Shown here one piece after another: positions 9,684-16,664 of a stretch of 46,928 bases of DNA. The translations under genes were made by a program, and so were the position numbers. The stretch is from Clostridia bacterium (GTDB lineage Bacteria > Bacillota > Clostridia > RGIG7378). How positions within the stretch are numbered: the first letter of the stretch is position 1; each line of letters starts with the position of its first letter. The notes under the pieces were generated by a model. The model was not told the origin of the DNA and made no database searches. It was given only the letters and a program-made list of their open reading frames with translations. The stretch is from positions 1-46,928 of the forward strand of contig JAFYSJ010000033.1 of assembly GCA_017559445.1 (NCBI GenBank), given 5' to 3'.

Positions 9684-11657
9684 TTATGGGATTTCGTACA
9701 GATATCTCTTAACATATCTGTAGCCGAAAATGGCATCGTAATTCAAAATTCTGTATGATTCGATACTTGCCTCCAAATATTCCGGTGTTTCTCTAAAGGC
9801 CTTACCCTCATCATCCACAACAATACCGTCGTAAATAACCGAGAGCACCTCTCCTCTACGCCAGATTTGCTTGTACATACCATACATTGGAAGCTTTGCC
9901 CAATCGAACATAATTTCAGGCAAAAGCCATGAGCTAATTGTATCTGTAGAGCACATGAACTCGGCTGTATCCAAATGAATTATTGTGTTTGAGGAAATAA
10001 TATTTCCCTCTTCATCTTTGATTTCTTCAATTTCCTCGTATGTTTCGTTACCCCAGATAACCACGGGAACAGTATTCATAAGCAAAGTCTCCTCCATGGT
10101 CCACTGGTAAGAGTGTGAACCTGATACGAGACCTCCGTGATAGTAAAGACCATAGAAACCGTCGAAGGAAGGTAGTCTGCTACCCATGAAGCACATCTTG
10201 GTTGGATAATCTAGGTTTTCCATTCCATCTGTAAGCTTTTCCAACATCTGGTCTGCATGTTCCAAGCCCATAAGATATGTGTTAAAGGCATCTGCCCAGC
10301 CAACCTGAATGTTCAAGGTTACATATGGATTATCATCGTACTTGTTTTTTGAATAAGGAATTGTGTTCTCTGCAGTAACTACAAAAATAAATGTTGGCTC
10401 TTCTGCATCCTCCAAAATCTGAAGAATCATGTCTGCCATGGCATCGTCAGAAATAACGCCACCAATGCGCTGGGCCTCCTGGGGGAAGTCCTCGGCAGAA
10501 ATAAACAAGTCGATTCCCATGTCCTGGTATACAGAGTCCCTATTCCAAACAGAGGACTTTTCTGCAGAAATTGCAACTGTTTTGTATCCGTAATCCTTGA
10601 ACATATCTACAATTGTAGGCACGTAGGGTGACATGTACTGTGTGTATGCTGATGTACCTGTTGGTAAGAATTCCATGGAAAGGCCTGTCAAAAGCTCGTA
10701 TTCCAAGTTGCAAACCTTGGTGCCATTAACAGGGGAAACGATATTTTTGACATATCCCTCTTGCTTAAACTGGGAATAGCACTTCAATGGATTCTCAGAT
10801 ATTTCGTATTTCTTAAGAACGCTTGGATCCCAGAAGTTCTGGTTAACTACCATAACCATATGAGGGGCATCATCTGGAACATCTTTGTTTTCGTCCTGGC
10901 CAGTCAACTGCTTAATCTGAGTTGCCATGGCATCAATTCTAGATTCTGTGTATTTTCCAGGGATTTCTACAAAAGCATCCTGACATCCCATGAAAAAGCT
11001 CAAGATAAAACCGTTCTTTTCACAGCGCAAATCCTGACTGGTAATGCTGTGGTCTACACCCATGCTGGTCATAACATTTCCAACAACGGGCAAAGATGGG
11101 AAACAACCCATAAGCACAACCAACAAACCTGCGATGAAGGCGCAAACTCTATTAATTGGCTTAATTTTGTAAAGGCGTGTCATGGGTATGGTCACAATCA
11201 AGATTGCGCAAATTGCAATACAGAGCACAACCAAAACTAGACTCTTTGCCTTAATAATTGAAGGTAAAAGCGCTACAAGTTCCCTAGGAGATGTGAAATC
11301 CCACACCTGCAAGGGCTCGTCCACTATTCTAATTTTGAAATAACTTATATAAGTCAACAAGAAAGTGACTCCTGTGAAAATTGCAGTACCAATATTTAAG
11401 TTGCCAGATGCAGATACAGCAACAATCAGCATTCCGGAGAAAATAAAGGAGTTAACTAAGAATACCGTTGGGTTCGCACGGAGCCAATCCAATGTGTAGG
11501 AAAAACTACCGTTATGCAAAGTCTGGGATAAGAAGGCAGCTAACAAAGGGAAAATAATAATGGCAGCACAATAAATTGCCATGGACAAACCCTTGCCCAC
11601 ACCTGTATTACTCTCTCTCACTACTATGAAACTACGAGATTTGCGCTTATTTGCCAT
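9684..11657 (-). CDS. LtaS-like membrane protein with degenerate catalytic site
   Basis: A 657-residue protein with about five predicted membrane segments in residues 25-190, then a large outer domain of the lipoteichoic-acid synthase/sulfatase fold. The core family pattern is easy to follow: NGTKVCNLEYELLTG retains the acceptor Thr313, and WNRD is present. But the metal ligands of the family are changed: NES is NQN (272-274), the GDH triad is GSR (492-494), and the NH of the MQNHGGY-type motif is NT (431-432). It should therefore not bind the catalytic manganese. It overlaps the divIC-like gene by 11 bases and is the last gene of a sigma-E-type spore operon. I infer a structural or binding role in the spore envelope. 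Confidence 0.8.
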   Translation of the reverse strand: MANKRKSRSFIVVRESNTGVGKGLSMAIYCAAIIIFPLLAAFLSQTLHNGSFSYTLDWLRANPTVFLVNSFIFSGMLIVAVSASGNLNIGTAIFTGVTFLLTYISYFKIRIVDEPLQVWDFTSPRELVALLPSIIKAKSLVLVVLCIAICAILIVTIPMTRLYKIKPINRVCAFIAGLLVVLMGCFPSLPVVGNVMTSMGVDHSITSQDLRCEKNGFILSFFMGCQDAFVEIPGKYTESRIDAMATQIKQLTGQDENKDVPDDAPHMVMVVNQNFWDPSVLKKYEISENPLKCYSQFKQEGYVKNIVSPVNGTKVCNLEYELLTGLSMEFLPTGTSAYTQYMSPYVPTIVDMFKDYGYKTVAISAEKSSVWNRDSVYQDMGIDLFISAEDFPQEAQRIGGVISDDAMADMILQILEDAEEPTFIFVVTAENTIPYSKNKYDDNPYVTLNIQVGWADAFNTYLMGLEHADQMLEKLTDGMENLDYPTKMCFMGSRLPSFDGFYGLYYHGGLVSGSHSYQWTMEETLLMNTVPVVIWGNETYEEIEEIKDEEGNIISSNTIIHLDTAEFMCSTDTISSWLLPEIMFDWAKLPMYGMYKQIWRRGEVLSVIYDGIVVDDEGKAFRETPEYLEASIESYRILNYDAIFGYRYVKRYLYEIP

Positions 11658-11946
11658 TTAGATCAAAAATAACCTCTCCGTCCTTAATGTATCCGCTCTT
11701 ACGTGCAACATACTCCATGAAGGCGTTGGGGTCTTCCCTGTACATGTCGATAAGAACCTGCAACTCCTGCTTATTCTGTCTAGCTGCTGTAAGTTCAAGC
11801 TGAGCTTGATTGTACTCATCCCTGGCGTCCATAGCTGTATTAACAGAATCCACAAGATATACGCTGGCCAAAAGGATACAACACAAAACAAGGACTAAAG
11901 CAAAAATAAGTCCTAGATTACGCTTTGTGCCTACGCCTATCTTCAC
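11647..11946 (-). CDS. Septum formation initiator protein, DivIC/FtsL type
   Basis: A 99-residue bitopic membrane protein: a short cytosolic N-terminus, one membrane segment (about 12-32), a coiled coil rich in Gln/Glu/Leu (about 38-65), and a conserved tail in which Y-AR-K-GYIKDGEVIF matches the DivIC family. DivIC joins FtsL and DivIB in the divisome. In Bacillus divIC follows yabQ, as here. The start overlaps yabQ by 29 bases. Being in a spore-type operon, it could serve the engulfment or polar septum as well as vegetative division. Confidence 0.85.
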   Translation of the reverse strand: MKIGVGTKRNLGLIFALVLVLCCILLASVYLVDSVNTAMDARDEYNQAQLELTAARQNKQELQVLIDMYREDPNAFMEYVARKSGYIKDGEVIFDLNGK

Positions 11947-12301
11947 GAGTTCGCCTCCTACGCCATCTTGATTTAACTATGATAACAAATTTTGAAACGG
12001 CCGTGAAGAACATATTTATTGTATTGTCCACAGAAGGGGCCACCCAATATGAATATTGTTGCAAGCCTAACACATAAACTAGGCAGGGGCTTAACCTAAA
12101 TCGTCCAGAATCATACTGGTGCATTAGGAAGAGAAGCAAAATAGCCGATACTATGCAAAAGCAGAAATCTCGAATCCAACGAAATATTAAGAAACCAGGC
12201 AAATGCCTAGACACACTACCTAAGAAACTTAATATAAAGCCACCCAAAACTCCAAGCACAAAGGATATAAACAGATAAACTATACCCTGCTGCCACAACA
12301 T
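11918..12301 (-). CDS. yabQ: Spore cortex biosynthesis protein YabQ
   Basis: A 127-residue hydrophobic protein with four likely membrane segments and a very basic tail (RWRRRRTREDRRRHK). Size, topology and position between yabP and divIC identify it as YabQ, a mother-cell membrane protein required for spore cortex formation in Bacillus. Its ATG overlaps the yabP stop by one base. Sequence similarity by eye is modest, so the neighbourhood carries much of the call. Confidence 0.82.
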   Translation of the reverse strand: MLWQQGIVYLFISFVLGVLGGFILSFLGSVSRHLPGFLIFRWIRDFCFCIVSAILLLFLMHQYDSGRFRLSPCLVYVLGLQQYSYWVAPSVDNTINMFFTAVSKFVIIVKSRWRRRRTREDRRRHKA

Positions 12302-12570
12302 TATCTAAATAGCCTCTTCCAAAATGAGTTTTCGCCATCCACTGCGTGCTTATACACCATGGAATCAATGGTACCAGACAAAACTAACACGTGCTCATCT
12401 TTGTCAAGTCGTTCAATGTTAAGGGAAGTGCCCTTTATGCTAAGGACCCCTTTGTTCGTACGAGCTTGAATTTCCTTTTCATCATACATGGCCACATCTA
12501 TTAATCCTTCCAAGGTCAATGTTTTGCGACCTTCGCAGGTTAGTTTGTGAACCATTTCCTTTTGCTGCAT
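12301..12570 (-). CDS. yabP: Sporulation protein YabP
   Basis: An 89-residue protein of the YabP/YqfC family, which are small beta-rich proteins made in the mother cell and needed for cortex assembly. The family core is visible in LTLEGLIDVAMYDEKEI, TNKGVLSIKG and LNIERLD. It is the first gene of the yabP-yabQ-divIC-LtaS-like unit. A good sigma-E-type promoter lies 26 bases upstream of the ATG, with GGGAG as ribosome binding site. Confidence 0.9.
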   Translation of the reverse strand: MQQKEMVHKLTCEGRKTLTLEGLIDVAMYDEKEIQARTNKGVLSIKGTSLNIERLDKDEHVLVLSGTIDSMVYKHAVDGENSFWKRLFR

Positions 12571-12595
12571 AGTCTACTCCCATATTTTATAAAAA

Positions 12596-12624
12596 AGTAT
12601 ATGAATCGGCTTTATAAAATATTA
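12596..12624 (-). promoter_or_regulatory. Sigma-E-type (mother cell) promoter of yabP
   Basis: On the minus strand TAATATT (12618-12624), 14 bases, CATATACT (12596-12603). The Bacillus sigma-E consensus as I know it is KMATATT, 14-15 bases, CATACAHT. The -35 matches fully and the -10 in seven of eight positions. yabP is a sigma-E gene in Bacillus, so site and gene agree. Confidence 0.7.
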
Positions 12625-12629
12625 AACAT

Positions 12630-12661
12630 AAAAAGAGCGAACCACCGAAGTGATTCGCTCT
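12630..12661 (-). terminator. Terminator of rpsF-ssb-rpsR
   Basis: AGAGCGAA (12634-12641) pairs with TTCGCTCT (12654-12661); on the minus strand the stem is followed by TTTTT. It lies 21 bases after the rpsR stop. Confidence 0.88.
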
Positions 12662-12681
12662 GGTTATCAATTTAAAATTGA

Positions 12682-12951
12682 TTACTGTACCTCATATGGC
12701 AAGAGTGCAATCTGACGTGCTCTCTTGATTGCTGTAGTAACCTCTCTCTGGTGCTTAGCGCAGCAGCCTGTTACTCTTCTGGGGAGGATCTTTCCTCTCT
12801 CAGATACATACTTGCGAAGACGGTTTACGTCCTTGTAATCAATAACCTCAACCTTCTCTGCACAGAATGCGCAAACCTTCTTACGAGGTCTTCTAGGTCT
12901 CATTGGTCCCTTAGCGTCAAAACCGCCAGCGGGCTTTCTGTTCATAGACAT
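12682..12951 (-). CDS. rpsR: 30S ribosomal protein bS18
   Basis: bS18 binds 16S rRNA together with bS6 on the platform of the small subunit. The 89-residue protein carries KVCAFC and GCCAKHQR, so it is the cysteine-containing (zinc-type) form rather than the Cys-free paralogue. The C-terminal [10 protein letters not shown] is family-typical. It is third in the standard rpsF-ssb-rpsR operon, 34 bases after ssb, and is followed by a strong terminator. Confidence 0.97.
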   Translation of the reverse strand: MSMNRKPAGGFDAKGPMRPRRPRKKVCAFCAEKVEVIDYKDVNRLRKYVSERGKILPRRVTGCCAKHQREVTTAIKRARQIALLPYEVQ

Positions 12952-12985
12952 GTTAAATGCCTCCTTTCATGCTACTAATGTGTTG

Positions 12986-13411
12986 TTAGAATGGCATGTC
13001 AGAATCGTCATCGATAGGGTAGAATCCTGAACCGCTATCTGGTGTTGCGATTGGAGCTGACATTGCGGGTGAGTTCTGAGTGTAGTTATCAGATCTCTTG
13101 CTCTCAGCGAAGTTAATCTCCTCAGCAATGATATCTGTGGCGTAATGTTTCTGACCATTCTGATCGTCCCAAGATCTGTTCTGGATAGAACCGATAACGA
13201 TGATCTTAGTACCCTTGGTCAAATACTTCTTACAGAACTCTGCTTGGTTTCTCCAGGCGACGATATTAAAGAAGTCGGCCTTACGCTCTTCTCCCTGTCT
13301 AGCAAAGCTTCTGTCAACAGCGAGGCTGAAAGAGCAAACAGGAGTACCAGTTGCTGTCATTCTAAGCTCGGGGTCTCTAACAAGACGACCCATCAAAAAA
13401 ACCTTGTTCAT
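12986..13411 (-). CDS. ssb: Single-stranded DNA-binding protein
   Basis: SSB coats single-stranded DNA during replication and repair. The N-terminal OB fold is clear: MNKVFLMGRLVRDPELR, FSLAVDR, FFNIVAWRNQAE and KGTKIIVIGSIQ. A short Gly/Ser/Pro linker leads to the acidic tail DDDSDMPF, the docking site for partner proteins. At 141 residues it is of ordinary length. It lies between rpsF and rpsR, the usual place for the essential chromosomal ssb. Confidence 0.97.
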   Translation of the reverse strand: MNKVFLMGRLVRDPELRMTATGTPVCSFSLAVDRSFARQGEERKADFFNIVAWRNQAEFCKKYLTKGTKIIVIGSIQNRSWDDQNGQKHYATDIIAEEINFAESKRSDNYTQNSPAMSAPIATPDSGSGFYPIDDDSDMPF

Positions 13412-13437
13412 TCGTCTCCTCCATTAAACCGTGTACA

Positions 13438-13725
13438 TTACTCAGCTCTTCTTACTGTCATGTACTTAATAACGCCCTCTGTAATCTTGAGATTTCTCTC
13501 CAGCTCCTTAGGGAACTCAGCGTCTGCGCTGTAGTTAACCAAGAAATACTGGCCCTCGGTCTTGTAGTTGATTGCGTATGCAAGCTTCTTCTTGCCCCAA
13601 TCCTCAATACCCTCAAGTGTTGCAGAGCTCTCTACAAGAGACTTAAACTTCTCAGCCAATGCCTGAATCTGCTCATCTGCAAGAGTAGCATCAACGATGA
13701 AAATTGTTTCGTACTTGTTAAGCAT
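13438..13725 (-). CDS. rpsF: 30S ribosomal protein bS6
   Basis: bS6 pairs with bS18 on the small subunit. NKYETIFIVDATL, EDWGKKKLAYAI and the Tyr/Phe-rich QYFLVNYSAD are family landmarks. I start at the ATG of MLNKYE because AGGAGG lies eight bases upstream; a GTG three codons earlier lies within the GGAGGTG itself and is unlikely. The 95-residue product heads the rpsF-ssb-rpsR operon. The leader contains two hairpins that may serve S6:S18 feedback control. Confidence 0.97.
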   Translation of the reverse strand: MLNKYETIFIVDATLADEQIQALAEKFKSLVESSATLEGIEDWGKKKLAYAINYKTEGQYFLVNYSADAEFPKELERNLKITEGVIKYMTVRRAE

Positions 13726-13735
13726 GTGTAGCACC

Positions 13736-13812
13736 TCCTTCCGGACTAATACGGCCCTGTCTTATGACAGAGCAAGGAATAAATTACCTGCTGCATAGGT
13801 GAACCTACGCAA
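13736..13812 (-). promoter_or_regulatory. Structured leader of rpsF (candidate S6:S18 autoregulatory element)
   Basis: The roughly 85-base leader has a hairpin near its start (GCGTAGG pairing with CCTATGC, 13793-13810) and a second hairpin (CTGTC-ATAA-GACAG, 13757-13770). The second is followed by GGCCGTATTAGTCCGG just before the ribosome binding site. S6:S18 complexes bind a leader motif with a conserved CCG in many bacteria, and two CCG triplets occur here. The match to that motif is by eye only. Confidence 0.4.
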
Positions 13813-13820
13813 GCTATGGG

Positions 13821-13849
13821 ATTATATCATAAGGGTGGTTTATTTACAA
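13821..13849 (-). promoter_or_regulatory. Promoter of rpsF-ssb-rpsR
   Basis: Minus strand TTGTAA (13844-13849), 17 bases, TATAAT (13821-13826). It starts a leader of about 85 bases before the rpsF ribosome binding site. Confidence 0.75.
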
Positions 13850-13915
13850 TATATTTATTTAGTGGTTGTGCAAGCTGTCAAACCTATACCTGTAGGATTT
13901 TTGCATCATCCACAA

Positions 13916-13944
13916 TTTACTGTACTTTTTATAGATGTTATAAT
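13916..13944 (+). promoter_or_regulatory. Putative promoter of the SH3-domain gene
   Basis: TTTACT (13916-13921), 17 bases, TATAAT (13939-13944). The -10 is perfect and the -35 matches four of six positions. It lies 46 bases before the ATG at 13990. Confidence 0.5.
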
Positions 13945-13989
13945 ATTTATGTGTAATATTATATATTAGAGAATACTTGGAGGGACCCC

Positions 13990-14616
13990 ATGGATACATC
14001 TAATCGTAAGCAGAGATTGTTTATTTTTGGCGTAATTATTTTACTTATCACTGTAATAATTATTCTTGTGGTTCTTTTTTCTGACAAGGGACAGGGACCT
14101 CATATCTATGACAATCCCACGGCAACCCCAACAGCTACTCCTATAGCTACATCTACACCTATTCCATCTAATCCAACACCAACTCCAGTTGCTACTCCTA
14201 CTGCAGCTCCAACTAAGGTTGTTGTAGATTTGCAGGATGCAAGCTCCTCTGTAAACATGAGATACTCAGCATCCACAGATAGCGACAATATTATCTGCGC
14301 AGTTCCAAGTGGCACAGAAGTTAAACCTTTGGATATTGCAGGACAGTGGATGAAGGTTTCTTACCAGGGCGAAATTGGTTATATTATGACCTCTTTCCTT
14401 AAGTTGACTGGCTCATTGAATGGATACATTAAGCTTTCCGATGATAGTTCCACTGTAAACCTTAGAGCAACAGCATCTTCCTCTGGCACTATCGTAACAA
14501 CACTTGGCAATAACACCAAGATTACTATTCTCTCCGTCGGTAGCGATTGGATCCAGATTACAACAGGTGAATACGAAGGTTATGTAAGCTCTGCCTTTGT
14601 AAGACTTAGCGAGTAA
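13990..14616 (+). CDS. Membrane-anchored protein with two bacterial SH3 domains
   Basis: A 208-residue protein: a basic N-terminus, one membrane segment (about 10-31), a Pro/Thr/Ala-rich linker built on ATP and PT repeats (about 42-74), then two SH3b domains (about 76-135 and 143-206), each with VN-R-AS---S---I and a W-----YQGEIGYI-like end. Bacterial SH3 domains usually bind cell-wall peptides, and the linker would span the wall. No enzyme domain is present. GGAGG precedes the ATG. It is the only plus-strand gene left of the origin, so it runs against the replication fork. Its last 37 bases overlap the end of a convergent gene. Confidence 0.85.
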   Translation: MDTSNRKQRLFIFGVIILLITVIIILVVLFSDKGQGPHIYDNPTATPTATPIATSTPIPSNPTPTPVATPTAAPTKVVVDLQDASSSVNMRYSASTDSDNIICAVPSGTEVKPLDIAGQWMKVSYQGEIGYIMTSFLKLTGSLNGYIKLSDDSSTVNLRATASSSGTIVTTLGNNTKITILSVGSDWIQITTGEYEGYVSSAFVRLSE

Positions 14617-14993
14617 CGAATACCCCCAAGAATTAAGAAGAGTATTCCTACTACCCAAAATATAATCATGTAAGGACTTGTGGTTCCATAGATTTCCAAA
14701 ACTCCTTGCATAGCGCTACCAAGTGTTAAAGTAGCAATTCCAGAATTCCATAAGTTTGAAGCATCCCTGCCAATGGCGGGGATTTTCTTTATTTTCCAGA
14801 AAAGTCCGTATGGCAAAACACCTAAAAGGAGTGGAAACAAAAACAGGAAAACCATGAATCCAGAGTATACCTGATGGCTGTTAATCTCATAAATTGTGCT
14901 AAATAGTATGCAAAATAAGGTTACACCTGCAAAGGAAATACAATTTTTCTTAGCTCTGTTTGGAATATTAGTATCCGATATAAACAATGTCAC
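14580..14993 (-). CDS. Small four-helix membrane protein of unknown function
   Basis: A 137-residue protein with four predicted membrane segments (about 21-36, 43-62, 87-100 and 108-128). I do not recognise the family. It starts with GTG, with GGAG five bases upstream, inside the 3' end of a decayed glycosidase gene (26-base overlap). Its stop lies inside the coding end of the convergent SH3 gene. Overlaps at both ends suggest a compacted, recently rearranged segment. Confidence 0.6.
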   Translation of the reverse strand: MTLFISDTNIPNRAKKNCISFAGVTLFCILFSTIYEINSHQVYSGFMVFLFLFPLLLGVLPYGLFWKIKKIPAIGRDASNLWNSGIATLTLGSAMQGVLEIYGTTSPYMIIFWVVGILFLILGGIRYSLSLTKAELT

Positions 14994-15262
14994 TTACGCT
15001 CCTTTCAGAAATTTTTCTACCATCTGTGGTTGGTTTATTAATCAGCTTTCCATTGAAAACCATTGTGGATGATCCGCCACCGTCCAAATTGTAAGCACAT
15101 TTTGCTCCCAAACCCTGAAGGAATGTTGCGAACAATGTCAGAATAGTTCCATAAAAAATGGCCCATGCAAAAGGTTTCTTCAAAAACTGCATCAAAAAAC
15201 TCCTTAGACGAAATATTAACTATTTTATCTAAAGAGTCTAAAAAAGGCTTAAAATGTAACAA
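14968..15262 (-). pseudogene. Remnant of a phosphodiester glycosidase (NAGPA/DUF2233 domain)
   Basis: The C-terminal core of the family is clear: LGAKCAYNLDGGGSSTMVF followed by NGKLINKPT and ISERSVSDIVYIGY. The N-terminal two thirds of a normal NAGPA protein are missing. Upstream, readable residues continue only by changing frame (15038-15262 in another phase). Complete members remove GlcNAc from phosphodiesters in wall polymers or exopolysaccharide. I infer a truncated, frameshifted relic left between the kinase-like gene and the small membrane protein. Confidence 0.65.
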
Positions 15263-15281
15263 TTAAATTATTACGAGTTTG

Positions 15282-16334
15282 TTAAGATAATCGTATTTTT
15301 ATATCCGATTTATCTGGAATGCTAAATGTATGGAAATACTTATCCTCCATAGGAATCCACTCATTATTGAATCGCTCCCACATCTTGGGTCCATTTCTAT
15401 CTAGAATCCTATTTTTCTGCAAATTCTTATCTATTTCTATAAATATTTTTAAATCTGCATATTCTCCAAATAACGGATGATTGCTATATGAGCCCTCTAC
15501 AATCCTATATTTGCTAGCCTTAACTGTAACAGATCCACCCATGGCCATTTTTGAGCAATCAAAGGCTGAGTATATAAGCTCTTCTTCCTTATGAATATCC
15601 ATCAAAACCTGTGCAATAAATCTTTCGTAATGCACATTTCCTCCCGCTTCAGAAAGTCTGCGACCTGTTCGAAGTTCAGGAGGTAAGAAGAAGTCATCCA
15701 TGTGAATTTCTCCAGCACCCAAAGCATCTGCTAAAAGCTTAGATAATGTGGATTTACCAGAGGCTGCTGGGCCATCGATTGAAATTACATATGAGCCTGT
15801 ATCCTTCTGCCCTATTTTCTCCAATATGGGTAAAAGCTTCATATACTTCCTATTTACTATTCTATATGCTGGCTTTTCACCATCTCTGTATTCCTGACTG
15901 TGATGTACAGCTCTAATACCCTGAGATAAGTAGTCTTGTATAAATAACTTATGTTTTCCCGCAGATATATTAGTGGTTTCTTGTGAAATTAACTCTGTAG
16001 TTTCATCTAAAAGCTTTAAAAATATGGCTTCTCCATCTTCTACCGGAATTACACTTGCAACAAATATATTAAATAAAAATTCTGGATTAAGTCTTCTATA
16101 TTTCCATCCAGCTATATTCACTCTGCAAAAGTCGTCAGAAATAGGCTCATATACTGAAACATTTTCTGCTGGTGTTAGCTCATATTCCTTATAGAAATAA
16201 TTACTAGCCCCCTCTAAATTACTAAGTAAATGTTCAGCACCAAAAACAGCTTGGAAACAAAGCTTAATTACATCCTGTGACTGAATGCTTGAATGATTAT
16301 TTAATTGCTGACGAAAATAATTCAAAAATTCCAT
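15282..16334 (-). CDS. P-loop kinase (uridine kinase-like) with an N-terminal unknown domain
   Basis: A 350-residue protein in two parts. Residues about 1-165 form a domain I do not recognise, rich in aromatic residues, with FGAEHLLSN and WKYRRLNPEF. Residues about 180-345 are a uridine-kinase-like P-loop domain with GPAASGKST (188-196) and HMDDFFLP, the substrate-binding Asp pair of the family. The C-terminal pattern R-ILDRNGPKMWERFNNEWIPMED-YF is also seen in stand-alone uridine kinase-like proteins. The substrate may be a nucleoside or another small alcohol. GGAGG lies five bases before the ATG, and a promoter is seen at 16352-16380. Confidence 0.78.
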   Translation of the reverse strand: MEFLNYFRQQLNNHSSIQSQDVIKLCFQAVFGAEHLLSNLEGASNYFYKEYELTPAENVSVYEPISDDFCRVNIAGWKYRRLNPEFLFNIFVASVIPVEDGEAIFLKLLDETTELISQETTNISAGKHKLFIQDYLSQGIRAVHHSQEYRDGEKPAYRIVNRKYMKLLPILEKIGQKDTGSYVISIDGPAASGKSTLSKLLADALGAGEIHMDDFFLPPELRTGRRLSEAGGNVHYERFIAQVLMDIHKEEELIYSAFDCSKMAMGGSVTVKASKYRIVEGSYSNHPLFGEYADLKIFIEIDKNLQKNRILDRNGPKMWERFNNEWIPMEDKYFHTFSIPDKSDIKIRLS

Positions 16335-16351
16335 GTCTGCCTCCTATGGAA

Positions 16352-16380
16352 AATATACCATTGACACAATATGTTCTCAA
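16352..16380 (-). promoter_or_regulatory. Promoter of the kinase-like gene
   Basis: Minus strand TTGAGA (16375-16380), 17 bases, TATATT (16352-16357), with TGG before the -10. It abuts the T-run of the tRNA terminator, so the gene has its own transcription unit. Confidence 0.65.
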
Positions 16381-16386
16381 GAGCAT

Positions 16387-16413
16387 AAAAAAAGACGACC
16401 TCTTGGATCGTCT
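16387..16413 (-). terminator. Terminator of the tRNA-Ser pair
   Basis: AGACGA (16393-16398) pairs with TCGTCT (16408-16413); on the minus strand a run of T follows. It begins right at the CCA end of the second tRNA. Confidence 0.85.
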
Positions 16414-16504
16414 TGGCGGAGAAGCGGGGATTCGAACCCCGGCGCCAGTAACCTGACCTAACGATTTAGCAAACCGCCCCCTTCGGCCTCTTGGGTACTT
16501 CTCC
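16414..16504 (-). tRNA. tRNA-Ser, anticodon GCT
   Basis: A 91-base class II tRNA. The acceptor stem GGAGAAG/CTTCTCC is followed by G and an encoded CCA. The anticodon loop TTGCTAA gives GCT, reading AGC/AGU. The T arm contains GGTTCGAATCC. The long variable arm is typical of serine tRNAs. It follows tRNA-Ser(TGA) by 13 bases in the same transcript. Confidence 0.95.
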
Positions 16505-16517
16505 ATGTATTAAAGGT

Positions 16518-16608
16518 TGGCGGAGGAAGTGGGATTCGAACCCACGAAGGACGTGAATCCTTGCCGATTTTCAAGACCGGTGCCTTAAGCCAACTCGACC
16601 ATCCCTCC
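16518..16608 (-). tRNA. tRNA-Ser, anticodon TGA
   Basis: A 91-base class II tRNA. The acceptor stem GGAGGGA/TTCCTCC (one imperfect pair) is followed by G and an encoded CCA. The anticodon loop CTTGAAA gives TGA, reading UCA and other UCN codons. It has a long variable arm and a T arm with GGTTCGAATCC. It is first of the pair and is driven by the promoter at 16626-16654. Confidence 0.95.
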
Positions 16609-16625
16609 GCGAAAACCGCCCCACT

Positions 16626-16654
16626 ATAGTACAACAACCTTTTTTGTTTGTCAA
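16626..16654 (-). promoter_or_regulatory. Promoter of the tRNA-Ser genes
   Basis: Minus strand TTGACA (16649-16654), 17 bases, TACTAT (16626-16631), about 18 bases before the mature 5' end of tRNA-Ser(TGA). Confidence 0.8.
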
Positions 16655-16664
16655 TTATGCTTTT

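Noticed and set aside
15038-15262. A separate small gene in the second frame of the glycosidase relic
   Set aside because: It overlaps the relic in another phase, has no ribosome binding site and no family features; better explained as frameshifted remains.
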